Shown here: piece after piece, positions 29,385-38,100 of the stretch
Numbering within the stretch: position 1 is the stretch's first letter
How the letters are laid out: each line of letters opens with the position of its first letter
Source: Selenomonas sp.
Lineage (GTDB): Bacteria > Bacillota > Negativicutes > Selenomonadales > Selenomonadaceae
Direction of reading: 5' to 3'
Length of the DNA: 64,000 nt
Assembly: GCA_022482925.1 (NCBI GenBank)
Contig: JAKVOG010000005.1
Coordinates: 168,635-232,634, forward strand
Position numbers and translations under genes: made by a program
The notes under the pieces: generated by a model
What the model was told of the DNA's origin: nothing
The model's input: the letters and a program-made list of their open reading frames with translations, nothing else
The model's database searches: none

Positions 29385-29585
29385 TTATGCCATTCTTACG
29401 ACGTTGGATGCCTGCGGGCCGCGAGCACCTTCAACGATGTCAAACTCGACCTCCTGGCCTTCGTTCAACGTCTTGAATCCCTCATCTTTGATTGCAGAGA
29501 AGTGTACGAACACATCGTCGCCATCTTCACGAGCAATAAAACCAAAACCCTTTTCGGCACTAAACCATTTCACTTTACCAACCAT
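29385..29585 (-). CDS. CspA-family cold-shock protein
   Basis: 66-residue single OB-fold protein that binds single-stranded RNA and DNA and melts RNA structure at low temperature. RNP1 is KGFGFIARE and RNP2 is DVFVHFSAI, both with the expected aromatic residues. AGGAGG lies 7 bases before ATG at 29585. It has its own consensus promoter with a leader of about 65 bases, as is usual for cold-shock genes, and its own terminator. Confidence 0.97.
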   Translation of the reverse strand: MVGKVKWFSAEKGFGFIAREDGDDVFVHFSAIKDEGFKTLNEGQEVEFDIVEGARGPQASNVVRMA

Positions 29586-29657
29586 TGAGATTCCTCCTAG
29601 TACGATTAAACCCTGTCATGCTTTCCTTCTATCGAGTAAAAACACAACCTAAATCTA

Positions 29658-29686
29658 ATTATAAGTGTTGGCTATTTGACTGTCAA
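29658..29686 (-). promoter_or_regulatory. Consensus sigma70 promoter of the cold-shock gene
   Basis: TTGACA (29686-29681) and TATAAT (29663-29658) on the minus strand, separated by exactly 17 bases; both hexamers match the consensus perfectly. Confidence 0.85.
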
Positions 29687-29732
29687 CCGAATCTTATACC
29701 AGAATACGATCCCAGGGCCTAAAATAAATGAT

Positions 29733-30453
29733 TTAAAGGACTTTCGACAGAAATGCCTTCGTACGTTCCTGCTGCGGATGCTCAAATACTGCCTCGGGCG
29801 TTCCCTGCTCGAGGATACGTCCGTCATCAACGAACAGTACCCGGTCACCGACCTCACGGGCAAAGCCCATCTCATGCGTCACGATGACCATCGTCATGCC
29901 TTCCTCAGCCAGGCTGCGCATAACATCGAGTACCTCGCCGACCATCTCCGGATCGAGTGCCGATGTCGGCTCATCGAACAGCATAACCTTCGGCTTCATC
30001 GCCAATGCTCGGGCAATCGCCACACGCTGCTGCTGACCGCCAGACAGCTGGCTCGGGAAACTTTCTGCCTTGTCAGCCAGACCGACACGATCCAGCAGCT
30101 TCTTAGCCGTCTCCTCGGCCTCACTGCGCGAGATCTGGCGCACCTTCATCGGTGCCAGCATGATATTCTGCAGCACCGTCATATGCGGGAACAGGTTAAA
30201 TCGCTGGAACACCATGCCGACCTCTTCACGCACCTTGTTGATATTTGCCTCACCATCCAGCAGGATGCCATCGACACTGACACTGCCCTGCGTCGGCTCC
30301 TCGAGGTAATTCATGCAGCGCAGCAGCGTACTCTTACCGGAACCGGACGGACCGATGATTCGCAACGACTTCTTTTTCCTTGATATTGAGGTCGATGCCC
30401 TTCAGGACATGGACATCGCCAAACGACTTATGCAGATTTTCAATGTCTATCAT
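29733..30453 (-). CDS. Polar amino-acid ABC transporter ATP-binding protein (frameshift near residue 30)
   Basis: ATPase of an amino-acid uptake system. Motifs: Walker [17 protein letters not shown]-loop [13 protein letters not shown], signature [15 protein letters not shown], Walker [21 protein letters not shown]-loop [16 protein letters not shown] at 30453 ([19 protein letters not shown]) follows GGAGG by 10 bases and overlaps the permease stop. The frame breaks after KEKEVVA near 30365, where an extra A separates it from [10 protein letters not shown]. Expected about 240 residues. Last gene of the transporter cluster. Confidence 0.92.
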
Positions 30454-31105
30454 CCTTCTTGTACCTCCATTCCAGGAATGCTACGAAACGGGAAATCGTC
30501 AATGTCATCACCAGATAAATGATGGCAACACAAGTCCAGATCTCTACCGATGCATAGGTCTTCGCAATGATCAGCTGTCCCCGACGGGTCAGCTCCTCAA
30601 ATCCGATAACCGACACCAGCGACGAATCCTTGAGCAGAGCGATGAACTCGTTGCCCAGCTGTGGAATAACGCGCTTGAATGCCTGTGGCACGACAATATA
30701 ACGCATCGTCTGTCCCCAGGTCATGCCCAGCGAACGTCCGGCCTCCATCTGTCCTCTATCGATAGGACTGGATACCCGAGCGAAAGATCTCGCCACATAC
30801 GCACCGGAGTTCAGACCGCAGGCGCTGATCGCGGCTACATACGGATCGCTGCGCTGACCAGTCAGCAGCGGCAATGCAAAATAGACCAGGAAGATCTGCA
30901 CGAGCAACGGAGTACCACGGAAGAAATCCACATAGACCGCCGCAATCATCCGAAAAATACGGATCCGGCAGATCCGCGCGATTCCCATGAACAAGCCGAT
31001 CAGGATACCGACAGCCACGGATAATGCCGTGATCTTGATGGTGATCCCAGCACCTGCCATCAACAACGGCAGAGACTGTACCACCAAATCGAAATTAAAA
31101 TTCAT
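30440..31105 (-). CDS. Polar amino-acid ABC transporter permease (compensating frameshift patch)
   Basis: HisMQ/GlnP-type membrane subunit, about 221 residues, with five or so membrane segments. MAGAGITIKITALSVAVG lies near the N-terminus and VDFFRGTPLLVQIFLVYF in the middle. The EAA loop follows as IDRGQMEAGRSLGMTWGQ. Between AYVA and IDRGQ the read frame gives RSFARVSSP, whereas the next frame gives the conserved EIFRSGIQS. So one base was lost near 30795 and one gained near 30765, leaving the overall frame open. ATG at 31105 has GAGG 8 bases upstream. Confidence 0.92.
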   Translation of the reverse strand: MNFNFDLVVQSLPLLMAGAGITIKITALSVAVGILIGLFMGIARICRIRIFRMIAAVYVDFFRGTPLLVQIFLVYFALPLLTGQRSDPYVAAISACGLNSGAYVARSFARVSSPIDRGQMEAGRSLGMTWGQTMRYIVVPQAFKRVIPQLGNEFIALLKDSSLVSVIGFEELTRRGQLIIAKTYASVEIWTCVAIIYLVMTLTISRFVAFLEWRYKKDDRH

Positions 31106-31246
31106 GTTCCTCACCTCAACCTTATCAGAACGGAATACAATTCATATTTATTCATCCCTAATGAAATCTATAGCCTATTATATTTCAATGTCCATGCCCT
31201 GTCAACATCTAAGCTAAGTTTACACATCCTGTGGATTTGGGATAAG

Positions 31247-31282
31247 AAAAACACCAGCTCAAAACCGAGCTGGTGTTTTTTT
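31247..31282. terminator. Terminator after the amino-acid-binding protein gene
   Basis: AACACCAGCTC and GAGCTGGTGTT form an 11-base-pair stem with a 6-base loop; A-runs and T-runs lie on both sides. On the minus strand it lies between the binding-protein gene (stop 31298) and the permease. It would reduce read-through and let the binding protein be made in excess. Confidence 0.8.
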
Positions 31283-31297
31283 ATTCACGATTTGTGA

Positions 31298-32084
31298 TTA
31301 TTTTTTCTCGCCGAACCATTTTGCGAAAATCTTGTCATACTCGCCGTTCTCTTTGAGTTTCTTCAGCGCGTCGTTGATCTTCTGCTGCAGATCTGCATTA
31401 TCCTTGCCGATTGCGATACCATAGTCCTCAGCCGTCAGCTTCTCTTCGAGAGCCTTGACACCCTGAGCACTGTTCTTCGTGATATAGTAATCATTGACCG
31501 GACGGTCATTGACGACTGCATCTACGCCGCCAGCCTTGAGTTCCATGAAGCAGTCAGCCGGAGTATTGAGCTCTTTGATCTCAACGCCTTCGATCTTCTT
31601 GACTTCCTCAGCACTCGTCGTACCGATCTGAACCGCAACCTTCTTGCCCTTCAGGTCCTTGAAGTTTTTGATTGCCGTCTCATTGTCACGGACAACCATC
31701 GTCAGGCCCGACTGGTAATACGGATCCGAGAACAGGACATTCTGCTTACGCTCATCGTTGATCGTCATGCCGGAGATGATGACATCGATATTCTTGCCCT
31801 GCAGTGCCGGAATCAGACCATCGAAAGCCCAGATTCTGGATCTCGACATCATAGCCCATCTCCTTACCGATGGCACGGATCAGATCCATATCAAAGCCCT
31901 GATAGTCTTTCTGGCTCTCATCCTGGAACTCAAACGGTGCAAAATCGATAGAAGAACCAACCTTCAGTACCTTTGCGCCCGAACCGCTGCCAGACGATGC
32001 AGCGTTGTTGCCGCCGCAGCCGGCCAGAGCCATTACTGCAAACGCACAGACAGCAACCAATGCGAATACCTTTTTCATCTTCAT
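31298..32084 (-). CDS. Amino-acid ABC transporter substrate-binding lipoprotein (one frameshift)
   Basis: Periplasmic or membrane-tethered family 3 solute-binding protein. It has a lipoprotein signal ending in the lipobox LAGC (residues about 20-23), followed by a Ser/Gly linker and the domain start KVLKVGSSIDFAPFEF. Later blocks include GMTINDERKQNVLFSDPYY and VNDRPVNDYYI. The frame breaks near 31830, where one extra G in a GGG run separates DVEIQNL from AFDGLIPALQGKN. About 261 residues expected. ATG at 32084 has AAAGGTGG upstream. First gene of the transporter group. Confidence 0.93.
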
Positions 32085-32131
32085 AAAATACCCACCTTTT
32101 CATGATATTTTTTCAGTTACAGTGATACAAA

Positions 32132-32162
32132 ATGGAGCCCGGATTATGCATCCGGGCTCCAT
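32132..32162 (-). terminator. Hairpin between the zinc-ribbon gene and the binding-protein gene
   Basis: Perfect 13-base arms ATGGAGCCCGGAT and ATCCGGGCTCCAT with a 5-base loop, followed on the minus strand by TTTGT. It is 53 bases past the zinc-ribbon stop; it is probably a terminator or an attenuator in the transporter leader. Confidence 0.6.
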
Positions 32163-32214
32163 CGCTCACGCACATATATTATTATAGCATGCTTTGTGAA
32201 AACTGCAAGACTGA

Positions 32215-32508
32215 TTAGTCTCTTTCAGCTCTCTTCTTGTTGAAGCAGTCGCGGCAATAAACCGGACGGTCATTTTTCGGCTCGAACGGAACTTCCGTCT
32301 CTTTGCCGCAGCCAGCGCAGATAACTTTGTACATCTGACGCTGCTCGTTGCCACCATCACGACCACGACGACGCTTGTCACGGCAGTCGCGGCAACGTGC
32401 CGGCTGATTCTCAAAACCCTTCTCTGCGTAGAATTCCTGCTCACCAGCGGTGAAAATGAACTCGTTGCCGCACTCTTTGCATACCAATGTCTTGTCTTCG
32501 AAAGCCAT
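32215..32508 (-). CDS. Small zinc-ribbon protein
   Basis: 97 residues with two zinc-ribbon halves: CKECGNEFIF...CRDCRDKRR and CAGCGKETEVPF...YCRDCFNKK, each supplying four cysteines. A basic linker RRRGRDGGNEQRQ lies between them. The family of probable zinc-binding proteins with this pattern is common in Firmicutes, function unknown; nucleic-acid binding is plausible from the charge. ATG at 32508 follows AAGGGG by 8 bases. Confidence 0.85.
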   Translation of the reverse strand: MAFEDKTLVCKECGNEFIFTAGEQEFYAEKGFENQPARCRDCRDKRRRGRDGGNEQRQMYKVICAGCGKETEVPFEPKNDRPVYCRDCFNKKRAERD

Positions 32509-32614
32509 AAGATAATCCCCTTACTACTAGAAAAATAAAATATCCTTAGATGTCCCCACAATCCTTTTGGACCCTTATACCAGATACTCAAGAAATAAGA
32601 ACGTCTATACTTAT

Positions 32615-32643
32615 AGTATAGTTGATAGACTCAAAAAACGCAA
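32615..32643 (-). promoter_or_regulatory. Promoter of the zinc-ribbon gene
   Basis: TTGCGT (32643-32638), 17 bases, TATACT (32620-32615) on the minus strand. A CTATAC/GTATAG palindrome overlaps the -10. About 105 bases upstream of the start codon. Confidence 0.5.
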
Positions 32644-32650
32644 GTCTTTT

Positions 32651-34367
32651 TTATATTATGCAAAAATTTTGCCATGTCTGACGATATGCAGATTCCAGTT
32701 CCTGCATGTAATTTTTTGCATCCATCAGCGACGATTTCAACAGGTTGGCGCGCAGCCCGGAATGGTACGCACCGATGAGCTCCGGCGCATTGCCCAGCTG
32801 GACAGCCCGACGTACATAATTAACATCAGTCTCCACGACCAGTTCCCGCACACCAGCATTCGTAAGAATCGATGCACCAAACCGCGAGCCATGGCTGCGG
32901 CCACGAAGGCTCACCACCGGCACCCCCATATAAAGCGCCTCACAAGTCGTAAGTCCGCCATTATACGGCATCGCATCCAGCGCAATATCGATATCGCGGT
33001 ATTGCTCCAGATAATCCGGGCTGTATGGCCGCAGTTCTACCCGCGTAAGATCAAAACTCAGACGACGCAGACGCTCCTGAACCCGCTCCACCCCCGACGG
33101 GATGCTGCAGATCTTCCCTTTAATCACCAGGCGGGCATCTTCCACCTGCTCGAGGATTCCCCGCCACAGCAGCAGCGTCTCATCTGTTACCTTGGCAAAA
33201 TTATTGAAGCTGCCAAACGTCACATAGCCCTTCGACAGACAGGGAGCCTCGAACCCGGCCGTCGGCATCTCACGTACGATTCCCGGTGCATAGCACAGAT
33301 GCGAATGTGGCAGACGGATGATCTGCTCCGTGAACCCGGCCGCCGCACCATCCCGGTCGGCAGGCAGGTCTCATCAGACAGAAAATAATCGATGGTCGAC
33401 AGCCCGTCGTATTCATATAGCCAATTCCCGCCAACTGCACCGGTGCCGGACGATAAGCCATGATGGGCAGGCAGGAATCCTGCGTGTGTCCCGACAGGTC
33501 CACCAGAATATCGATCTGGTCCTCCGCAATCAGCCGGGCAGCAGTCTTGGGACTGCGTCCACGCAGATCCCGCCAAGTCACCGCCCGGCTCTGCAGCCGC
33601 CGTGTCACCTCATCCCGCTTGCCCGTCGCATAGCAGTACACCATGAACCGACTGCCATCGAAATGTTTCAGCAGCGGCGACAGGAACGACGCCACCGCAT
33701 GCTCACGGAAATCAGGCGACAGATAGCCGATCCGCAGCTTCTTATCCGGCCGCTTCGCCACCTGATCATGCGCATAGGGCGTCACATCCCAGAACTTCGC
33801 ATAACGCTCAGCCGCCGCACGGCTCTCCGCCAGTGGCTGCTCCCGATAGTTCCGCATGAATAGGTATTTGCTATAAGAGACTGCCTGTTCGGCAGGGCTT
33901 CCACCAAGCTTCTATGTGCCAGCAGCTCAACTGCCGCCTGCTCGGCTCAGCCGCCAGATACAGTGCATCTGCCAGCCAGCCCCGTGCCCGCTCAGCAGAT
34001 GCATCAGCACACCGTAATACGCATCCTCCGGATCCAGCGCCTGACGTTTGGGATCCAGCTCCGCAATCAGCTGCTGCAGTGCCGGGATCTCTTCATCCAG
34101 CGGAATTCCACAGCTGCCAGACCGGCCTGACCAATCGCCCCCGCAAATGTTTCGGTTTCTTCTGCAGAATCTCATAGTCAACGTCCGGGCTTCCTCATAC
34201 TCACCCGAATAAAGCGCAGCCTCCGCCATGACAGCCGCACCTTCCATGCTCTCCGCATCCATATCCCAAAGTTCCCGCGCACAAGCCCGCATCCCTTTTG
34301 GATCCCCATCTGCTGCAAACTTATCCGCCAAACTCAGCCAGTTCAACGTATCATGTTCTATCGCCAT
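32651..34367 (-). CDS. SPINDLY/OGT-type glycosyltransferase (GT41 family), several frameshifts
   Basis: Predicted O-linked sugar transferase acting on Ser/Thr of proteins, normally using UDP-GlcNAc or a related nucleotide sugar. The N-terminal ~150 residues look like TPR helices (LADKFAADGDPKGMRACARE). The GT-B core is clear: LRIGYLSPDFREHAVASFL, VDLSGHTQDSCLPIMAYRP, TFGSFNNFAKVTDETLLLW, and DIALDAMPYNGGLTTCEALY followed by MGVPVVSLRGRSHGSRFG. Breaks occur near 34160, 33880, 33410, 33350 and 33260, and the intervening pieces are in register once one base is adjusted. Last gene of the glycosylation-like operon. Likely substrate is flagellin, since Selenomonas flagellins are known to be O-glycosylated, but that is inference. 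Confidence 0.82.
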
Positions 34368-34420
34368 TCCCCAAAAACTCCTACTCCGATCCTGAACTAC
34401 AGTATATCTATTACTATATT

Positions 34421-35119
34421 CTACACCTCGGGGTGTAGTTCCTGCCCATATTCGCGAACGAATACTTTTTGATAACCTTTATACGACTGCGCCAATGGTT
34501 TCTCCTTCGGACAATGGATACACCAGAAATCCTTCGCCTGATTTGGCACCACCACCCGATAGCCCCGGCGCTGCATCTCCTTGCACATCGACGTATCATA
34601 CAGATGCCAGCCCGTGAACAGATCCTCACGCCAGGGAACATCATACTGCGTCGCAATGAACAGCCCATCCACCGCCTCAACCTGCTGACATGGTCCCTCC
34701 GGCTCCATGCAGTGCGAATCCACCACACTCTCCGGCTCGCAGGCATGCAGCACCCGACCGTAGGTCCGCAGTCCGTCCCACCATACACCGCTGCGCGGCA
34801 GGCTGGCGCAGCCAATGACCCCAACTGCCCCCACCGTCTCATCCGCAAACAAACGCAGGAGATCCGCCACCAGATCCTTATTGACCACCAGCGTATCCTG
34901 ATGCAGATAAACCTTATATTTCGCATTCGATGAACGCTGTCCGATATTGTAACCAGCACACATCGAAGCCGCCCCGCGAACCGGCACCAGCTCCATCATC
35001 ATGCCAGCCGGCAGCTGCAGATGCTCCAGATAAAGCCGGCACTCCTCATACCAGTCCTCACTGTTGACACAGGTAATGAATGCAACCTTATGCGCATCCA
35101 GCAATTTATCCTCAGACAT
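34421..35119 (-). CDS. GT2-like glycosyltransferase
   Basis: 232 residues starting MSEDKLLDAHKVAFITCVN. Features of a small GT-A fold: KYKVYLHQDTLVVNKDLVAD (an HQD/DxD-like element), GVIGCASLPRSGVWWDG, and a C-terminal GWHLYDTSMCKEMQRRGY that resembles the acceptor-site DxxxC/H region of this family. The start at 35119 overlaps the methyltransferase stop (35112) and has a purine-rich GGGGA site; longer in-frame starts inside the neighbour are ignored. Sits between the methyltransferase and the GT41 gene, suggesting a common glycan. Confidence 0.75.
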   Translation of the reverse strand: MSEDKLLDAHKVAFITCVNSEDWYEECRLYLEHLQLPAGMMMELVPVRGAASMCAGYNIGQRSSNAKYKVYLHQDTLVVNKDLVADLLRLFADETVGAVGVIGCASLPRSGVWWDGLRTYGRVLHACEPESVVDSHCMEPEGPCQQVEAVDGLFIATQYDVPWREDLFTGWHLYDTSMCKEMQRRGYRVVVPNQAKDFWCIHCPKEKPLAQSYKGYQKVFVREYGQELHPEV

Positions 35120-36080
35120 TGTCTTCCCCATCCTTCCGCAAACGCACGTCCAACTCATGCTGCAAGCCCTGCAGCCGCCCGGCCGTCTCACCGGACAGTG
35201 CCTCCGACTGCCCGCACTGCAGCAGCGCCATGATCTCATCGAGCTGACGCCCGGACACCGCCATCAGCTGACGATAGAACCGCTCCACATGAAACACCGT
35301 CGACTGGATGAAAGCCGCCGTATAATCCGGGAACAAACCAGCCTCCTCATAAAACTGCCAGAATGCCTGCGCCTGCGTCGGCAGATCCACACCATACTCG
35401 ATACGATGCAGCAGCCGCGAAAGCTCTTTTCGCTGTTCCGGCGTATACATCGACTTCAGCAAAGCTAGCTCCGGCATCGACCGGTCTGCCCGCACCAGCC
35501 AGAACTCCGTATCCAGATCATCATGGATATTATCAAAACCTGCCGTCTCCAGCCGCTCGACAATATCGTCCGCAGCCGGACGCCGCTGCGGACGAACCCG
35601 CACATTCTTGTAGAATGACGCATAGAGCAGCCGCTCAAACTCCGTCTTGGCATACAACCGCGACACCACATTGTAGTAATGCCCGTCCATCAGATCAGCC
35701 AGCACCGACCAGTGACGGATATTGCGGAAACTCGTCAGGAAGGCCCCCGTCTGCTTGAGGAATGTCGAGAAACCAGCCGCAATATCCTGCGGATTGGCCG
35801 CCTGCTCCAGCGTGAGATCTGAGATGATGTAATCAAAATACTCCGCGGGATATGGCAGCGGCTCACTCCGATAATCCACACACTGGAACCGGACATCCAG
35901 CCCCTCATACAACGGATTTTCCAGCCGGTCTGCCTCATCCGCCACCGCCGACAGCTCAGCCACCGGAAACATCCGCCGCAGCTCCGGCAGATACGAAAGG
36001 CTCTCCACCACCAGAATCCTCAGAGGCACCTCCCCCGGCTGTAAAAACTGCAGCAGCTCCGGCTTGATCTTCTCCGCCAT
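35112..36080 (-). CDS. SAM-dependent methyltransferase-like protein
   Basis: About 322 residues from MAEKIKPELLQFLQPGE. The N-terminal half is a class I methyltransferase-like Rossmann fold: LRILVVESLSYLPELRR, VDYRSEPLPYPAEYFDYIIS (acidic residue and DYII core), LKQTGAFLTSFRN. The C-terminal ~120 residues are helical (ELSRLLHRIEYGVDLPTQ) and of unknown role. Coupled by overlap to the GT2-like gene and five bases from the HEPN gene. Methylation of a sugar on a flagellin or surface glycan is a guess from context. Confidence 0.65.
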   Translation of the reverse strand: MAEKIKPELLQFLQPGEVPLRILVVESLSYLPELRRMFPVAELSAVADEADRLENPLYEGLDVRFQCVDYRSEPLPYPAEYFDYIISDLTLEQAANPQDIAAGFSTFLKQTGAFLTSFRNIRHWSVLADLMDGHYYNVVSRLYAKTEFERLLYASFYKNVRVRPQRRPAADDIVERLETAGFDNIHDDLDTEFWLVRADRSMPELALLKSMYTPEQRKELSRLLHRIEYGVDLPTQAQAFWQFYEEAGLFPDYTAAFIQSTVFHVERFYRQLMAVSGRQLDEIMALLQCGQSEALSGETAGRLQGLQHELDVRLRKDGEDNV

Positions 36081-36084
36081 ACTA

Positions 36085-36489
36085 TCACCACTTATCCATA
36101 TCATGCCCATACCGGGTCAATATCGCCTGGTTTAATTGCTCAAACTCAGGTATATACGCCCGAATGATCCGGTCTGCCAGTTTTCTGGCCTGCTCGCCAT
36201 CATAAATATGTGTCATATCATTACGATCCTTCAGCATATCCAGCCACAATTCCTCTGTCAGAAAATCGAAGCAGCTGTACGCCGCCTTGATGATCTCGCG
36301 TGGAGATCCTGTGGCCCCTGCCATTCTTCCTTCATACCTCAGCAGCTCTTTCAACAATTTCCATCCCAGCTCGAACTGAATGAAAAATTTATCAATGATA
36401 CCACTGATAATGAACGCATTCCCAAGATCCTGATCAGCAGCCCGGCGCAGCACGGCCAGATTACTGGAAAAATTATCAAATTTTTTCAT
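36085..36489 (-). CDS. HEPN-domain partner (HI0074 family nucleotidyltransferase substrate-binding protein)
   Basis: 134 residues from MKKFDNFSSNLAVLRRA. The HI0074/HEPN pattern is visible: SGIIDKFFIQFELGWKLLKE and, near the C-terminus, DMLKDRNDMTHIYDGEQARK, where R-N-x-x-x-H matches the HEPN RxxxxH RNase motif (RNDMTH). Overlaps the MNT gene by 14 bases. Pairs of this kind are toxin-antitoxin systems in which the MNT protein AMPylates and neutralises the HEPN RNase; activity here is inferred. Confidence 0.85.
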   Translation of the reverse strand: MKKFDNFSSNLAVLRRAADQDLGNAFIISGIIDKFFIQFELGWKLLKELLRYEGRMAGATGSPREIIKAAYSCFDFLTEELWLDMLKDRNDMTHIYDGEQARKLADRIIRAYIPEFEQLNQAILTRYGHDMDKW

Positions 36490-36769
36490 ACAATACCACC
36501 CCATCCCGCTCAATCTCAGCCAGCAAATCCTTGGAAATATCCGGCCGATTCATATCAATGAGATCAAACGACAACAGTGTCCACACCGTCTCATTCACAT
36601 CAAAACTGAAATCCCGGAAATTTTGGCAGCCATAGATTGCCAGATCGATATCACTTTTCTCATGATTGCTTTTACGAGCCCTTGAACCAAACAAGACCAC
36701 CCTGCTCACACCATATTGCCGGGCCAGCTCGCAGACCTGCTCATACACCGTTTCCACAGGCACTCCCAC
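36476..36769 (-). CDS. MNT-family nucleotidyltransferase (antitoxin-type)
   Basis: 97 residues with the minimal nucleotidyltransferase signature VVLFGSRARKSNHEKSDIDL, that is GSxxR...SDxDL. This is the metal- and nucleotide-binding site. Typical MntA-like size. First gene of a tightly spaced minus-strand run (MNT, HEPN, methyltransferase, two glycosyltransferases) and 46 bases downstream of jetD, so it may be co-transcribed with the Wadjet operon. Confidence 0.87.
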   Translation of the reverse strand: MGVPVETVYEQVCELARQYGVSRVVLFGSRARKSNHEKSDIDLAIYGCQNFRDFSFDVNETVWTLLSFDLIDMNRPDISKDLLAEIERDGVVLYEKI

Positions 36770-36815
36770 AGCTATCTTCCTTTCACCGAATCATTCCTGT
36801 ATTCCCCCATTATAG

Positions 36816-38100
36816 TCAAATACCTGACCGTTGTAAATCCAGCAGCAGCCGGGGGACCAGGCTTTCCTGATAGAACGCCTCGCGACGCTGCCGGATAGCC
36901 CCGGCCAACGGCGCCAGCGCCGGACTGATCACCTGCTCCAGCTTTTTCAACCGACTATCCGGAATCACAACCTTGGACGGACCATACTCCTCCTCCGTAA
37001 AATGCCAGGCCTGCGCCCCCGGGTAGCGCTGCAGGATCTTATCCGCCATAAGTACCCCCTCAGGATCGAAATCTCCCTGAATAAAAAAGAGACGCCCCGC
37101 TCGCTGCCAGCCGGTCAAGCAAAGCCCAGGATGCTGTCTTAAGCTGGCCATGCAGGCACAGCAGCGGTACACAAAGCTCGTCCGCCTGCAGATTATCCAG
37201 CAACGTAGAAAACACCCCCGCGTTCTCCACGATGAATACCCGGAATGCGCCCGCATTTTCCCGGCAGGAAGCAAACCTTTCCCCCCGCACGATCTCGCGA
37301 AGCGGCACATTCAACGGAGCCCCATCAATGGCTGCCTCCCGCCAGTAAAGGATTTCCTCCCCGCCCATGGTCCATGCCCGAAGGCCATACGCCGTAGCGA
37401 AATTCAGGATATCTTCACGCAGGATATGCTGATCATACAAAAGCTCATTCTTCACCGCCATGCTGAGACTGCCCGTATCTGCATATCCGGCGAGATAAGC
37501 CAGCGCCCGCAGGAACAGCCGCCCAGTCTCAGATTCCATATCAAGACCGTGAGGATTCCCACAGACCCGGTTGGCAAAAAACGGCAGCCGCTCATAGGCC
37601 TGCGGCAGCATCGACAGCGCACGGGCCACCGGCTCCAGCAGTTCCCGCCGCTCATAATCCGCGGGGCTGCCCAGCCGGACATGATGCATCATCAGAGCCT
37701 CCAGCCACTGACCGGCCGGCCCGTCCGGATAGAGCTGCAACAGATGAAGGAGCAGATGCTGACGCCGTTGCTCCTGCCCCTGCGCCTCCTGCTGCCGGGT
37801 CGTCAGACGCTCCGGATAAAGCGCGCCGATCACCTCTCCCAGAGGAACCTCCGCAAAGCGGGTCTTCCCCCAGGCCGCCAAAAACTCCGCATAAGCCAGT
37901 GTTGCAGAGTCGACTGTCGCCCGCCGCAGGAATGCCGACAAGACCTGCTGATCTTCCGTGCCCAAATTCCGCAGGCAGATCCGTCCACCCCAATGTCCCA
38001 GGCTGCGGTATTTCTGACAGAACCGCTTCGCCGCTGCCATCAGCACTGGCCGTTCCCGGAAATACCGAACTGCCTCAGTCCGCAGCTGCCGGTCCGACAC
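36816..38100 (-). CDS. jetD: Wadjet type II nuclease JetD (TIGR02679-like, one frameshift)
   Basis: Toprim-type nuclease subunit that cleaves plasmid DNA after the JetABC condensin has extruded and recognised it. About 427 residues. The N-terminal domain (ERPVLMAAAKRFCQKYRSLG) is followed by a helical middle and a C-terminal DUF2399/Toprim domain: VFIVENAGVFSTLLDN (catalytic E), PLLCLHGQLKTASWALLD, SGDFDPEGVLMADKI (DxD) and WHFTEEEYGPS. The frame breaks near 37090 between LFYSG and DFDPEG. GTG at 38100 follows AGGAGG by 8 bases and lies within the end of jetC. Last gene of the operon. Confidence 0.87.

Noticed and set aside
34421..34437. CTACACC/GGTGTAG hairpin at the end of the GT2-like gene as a terminator
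   Set aside because: It lies inside the last codons, lacks a T-run, and the next gene starts 54 bp on in the same operon.
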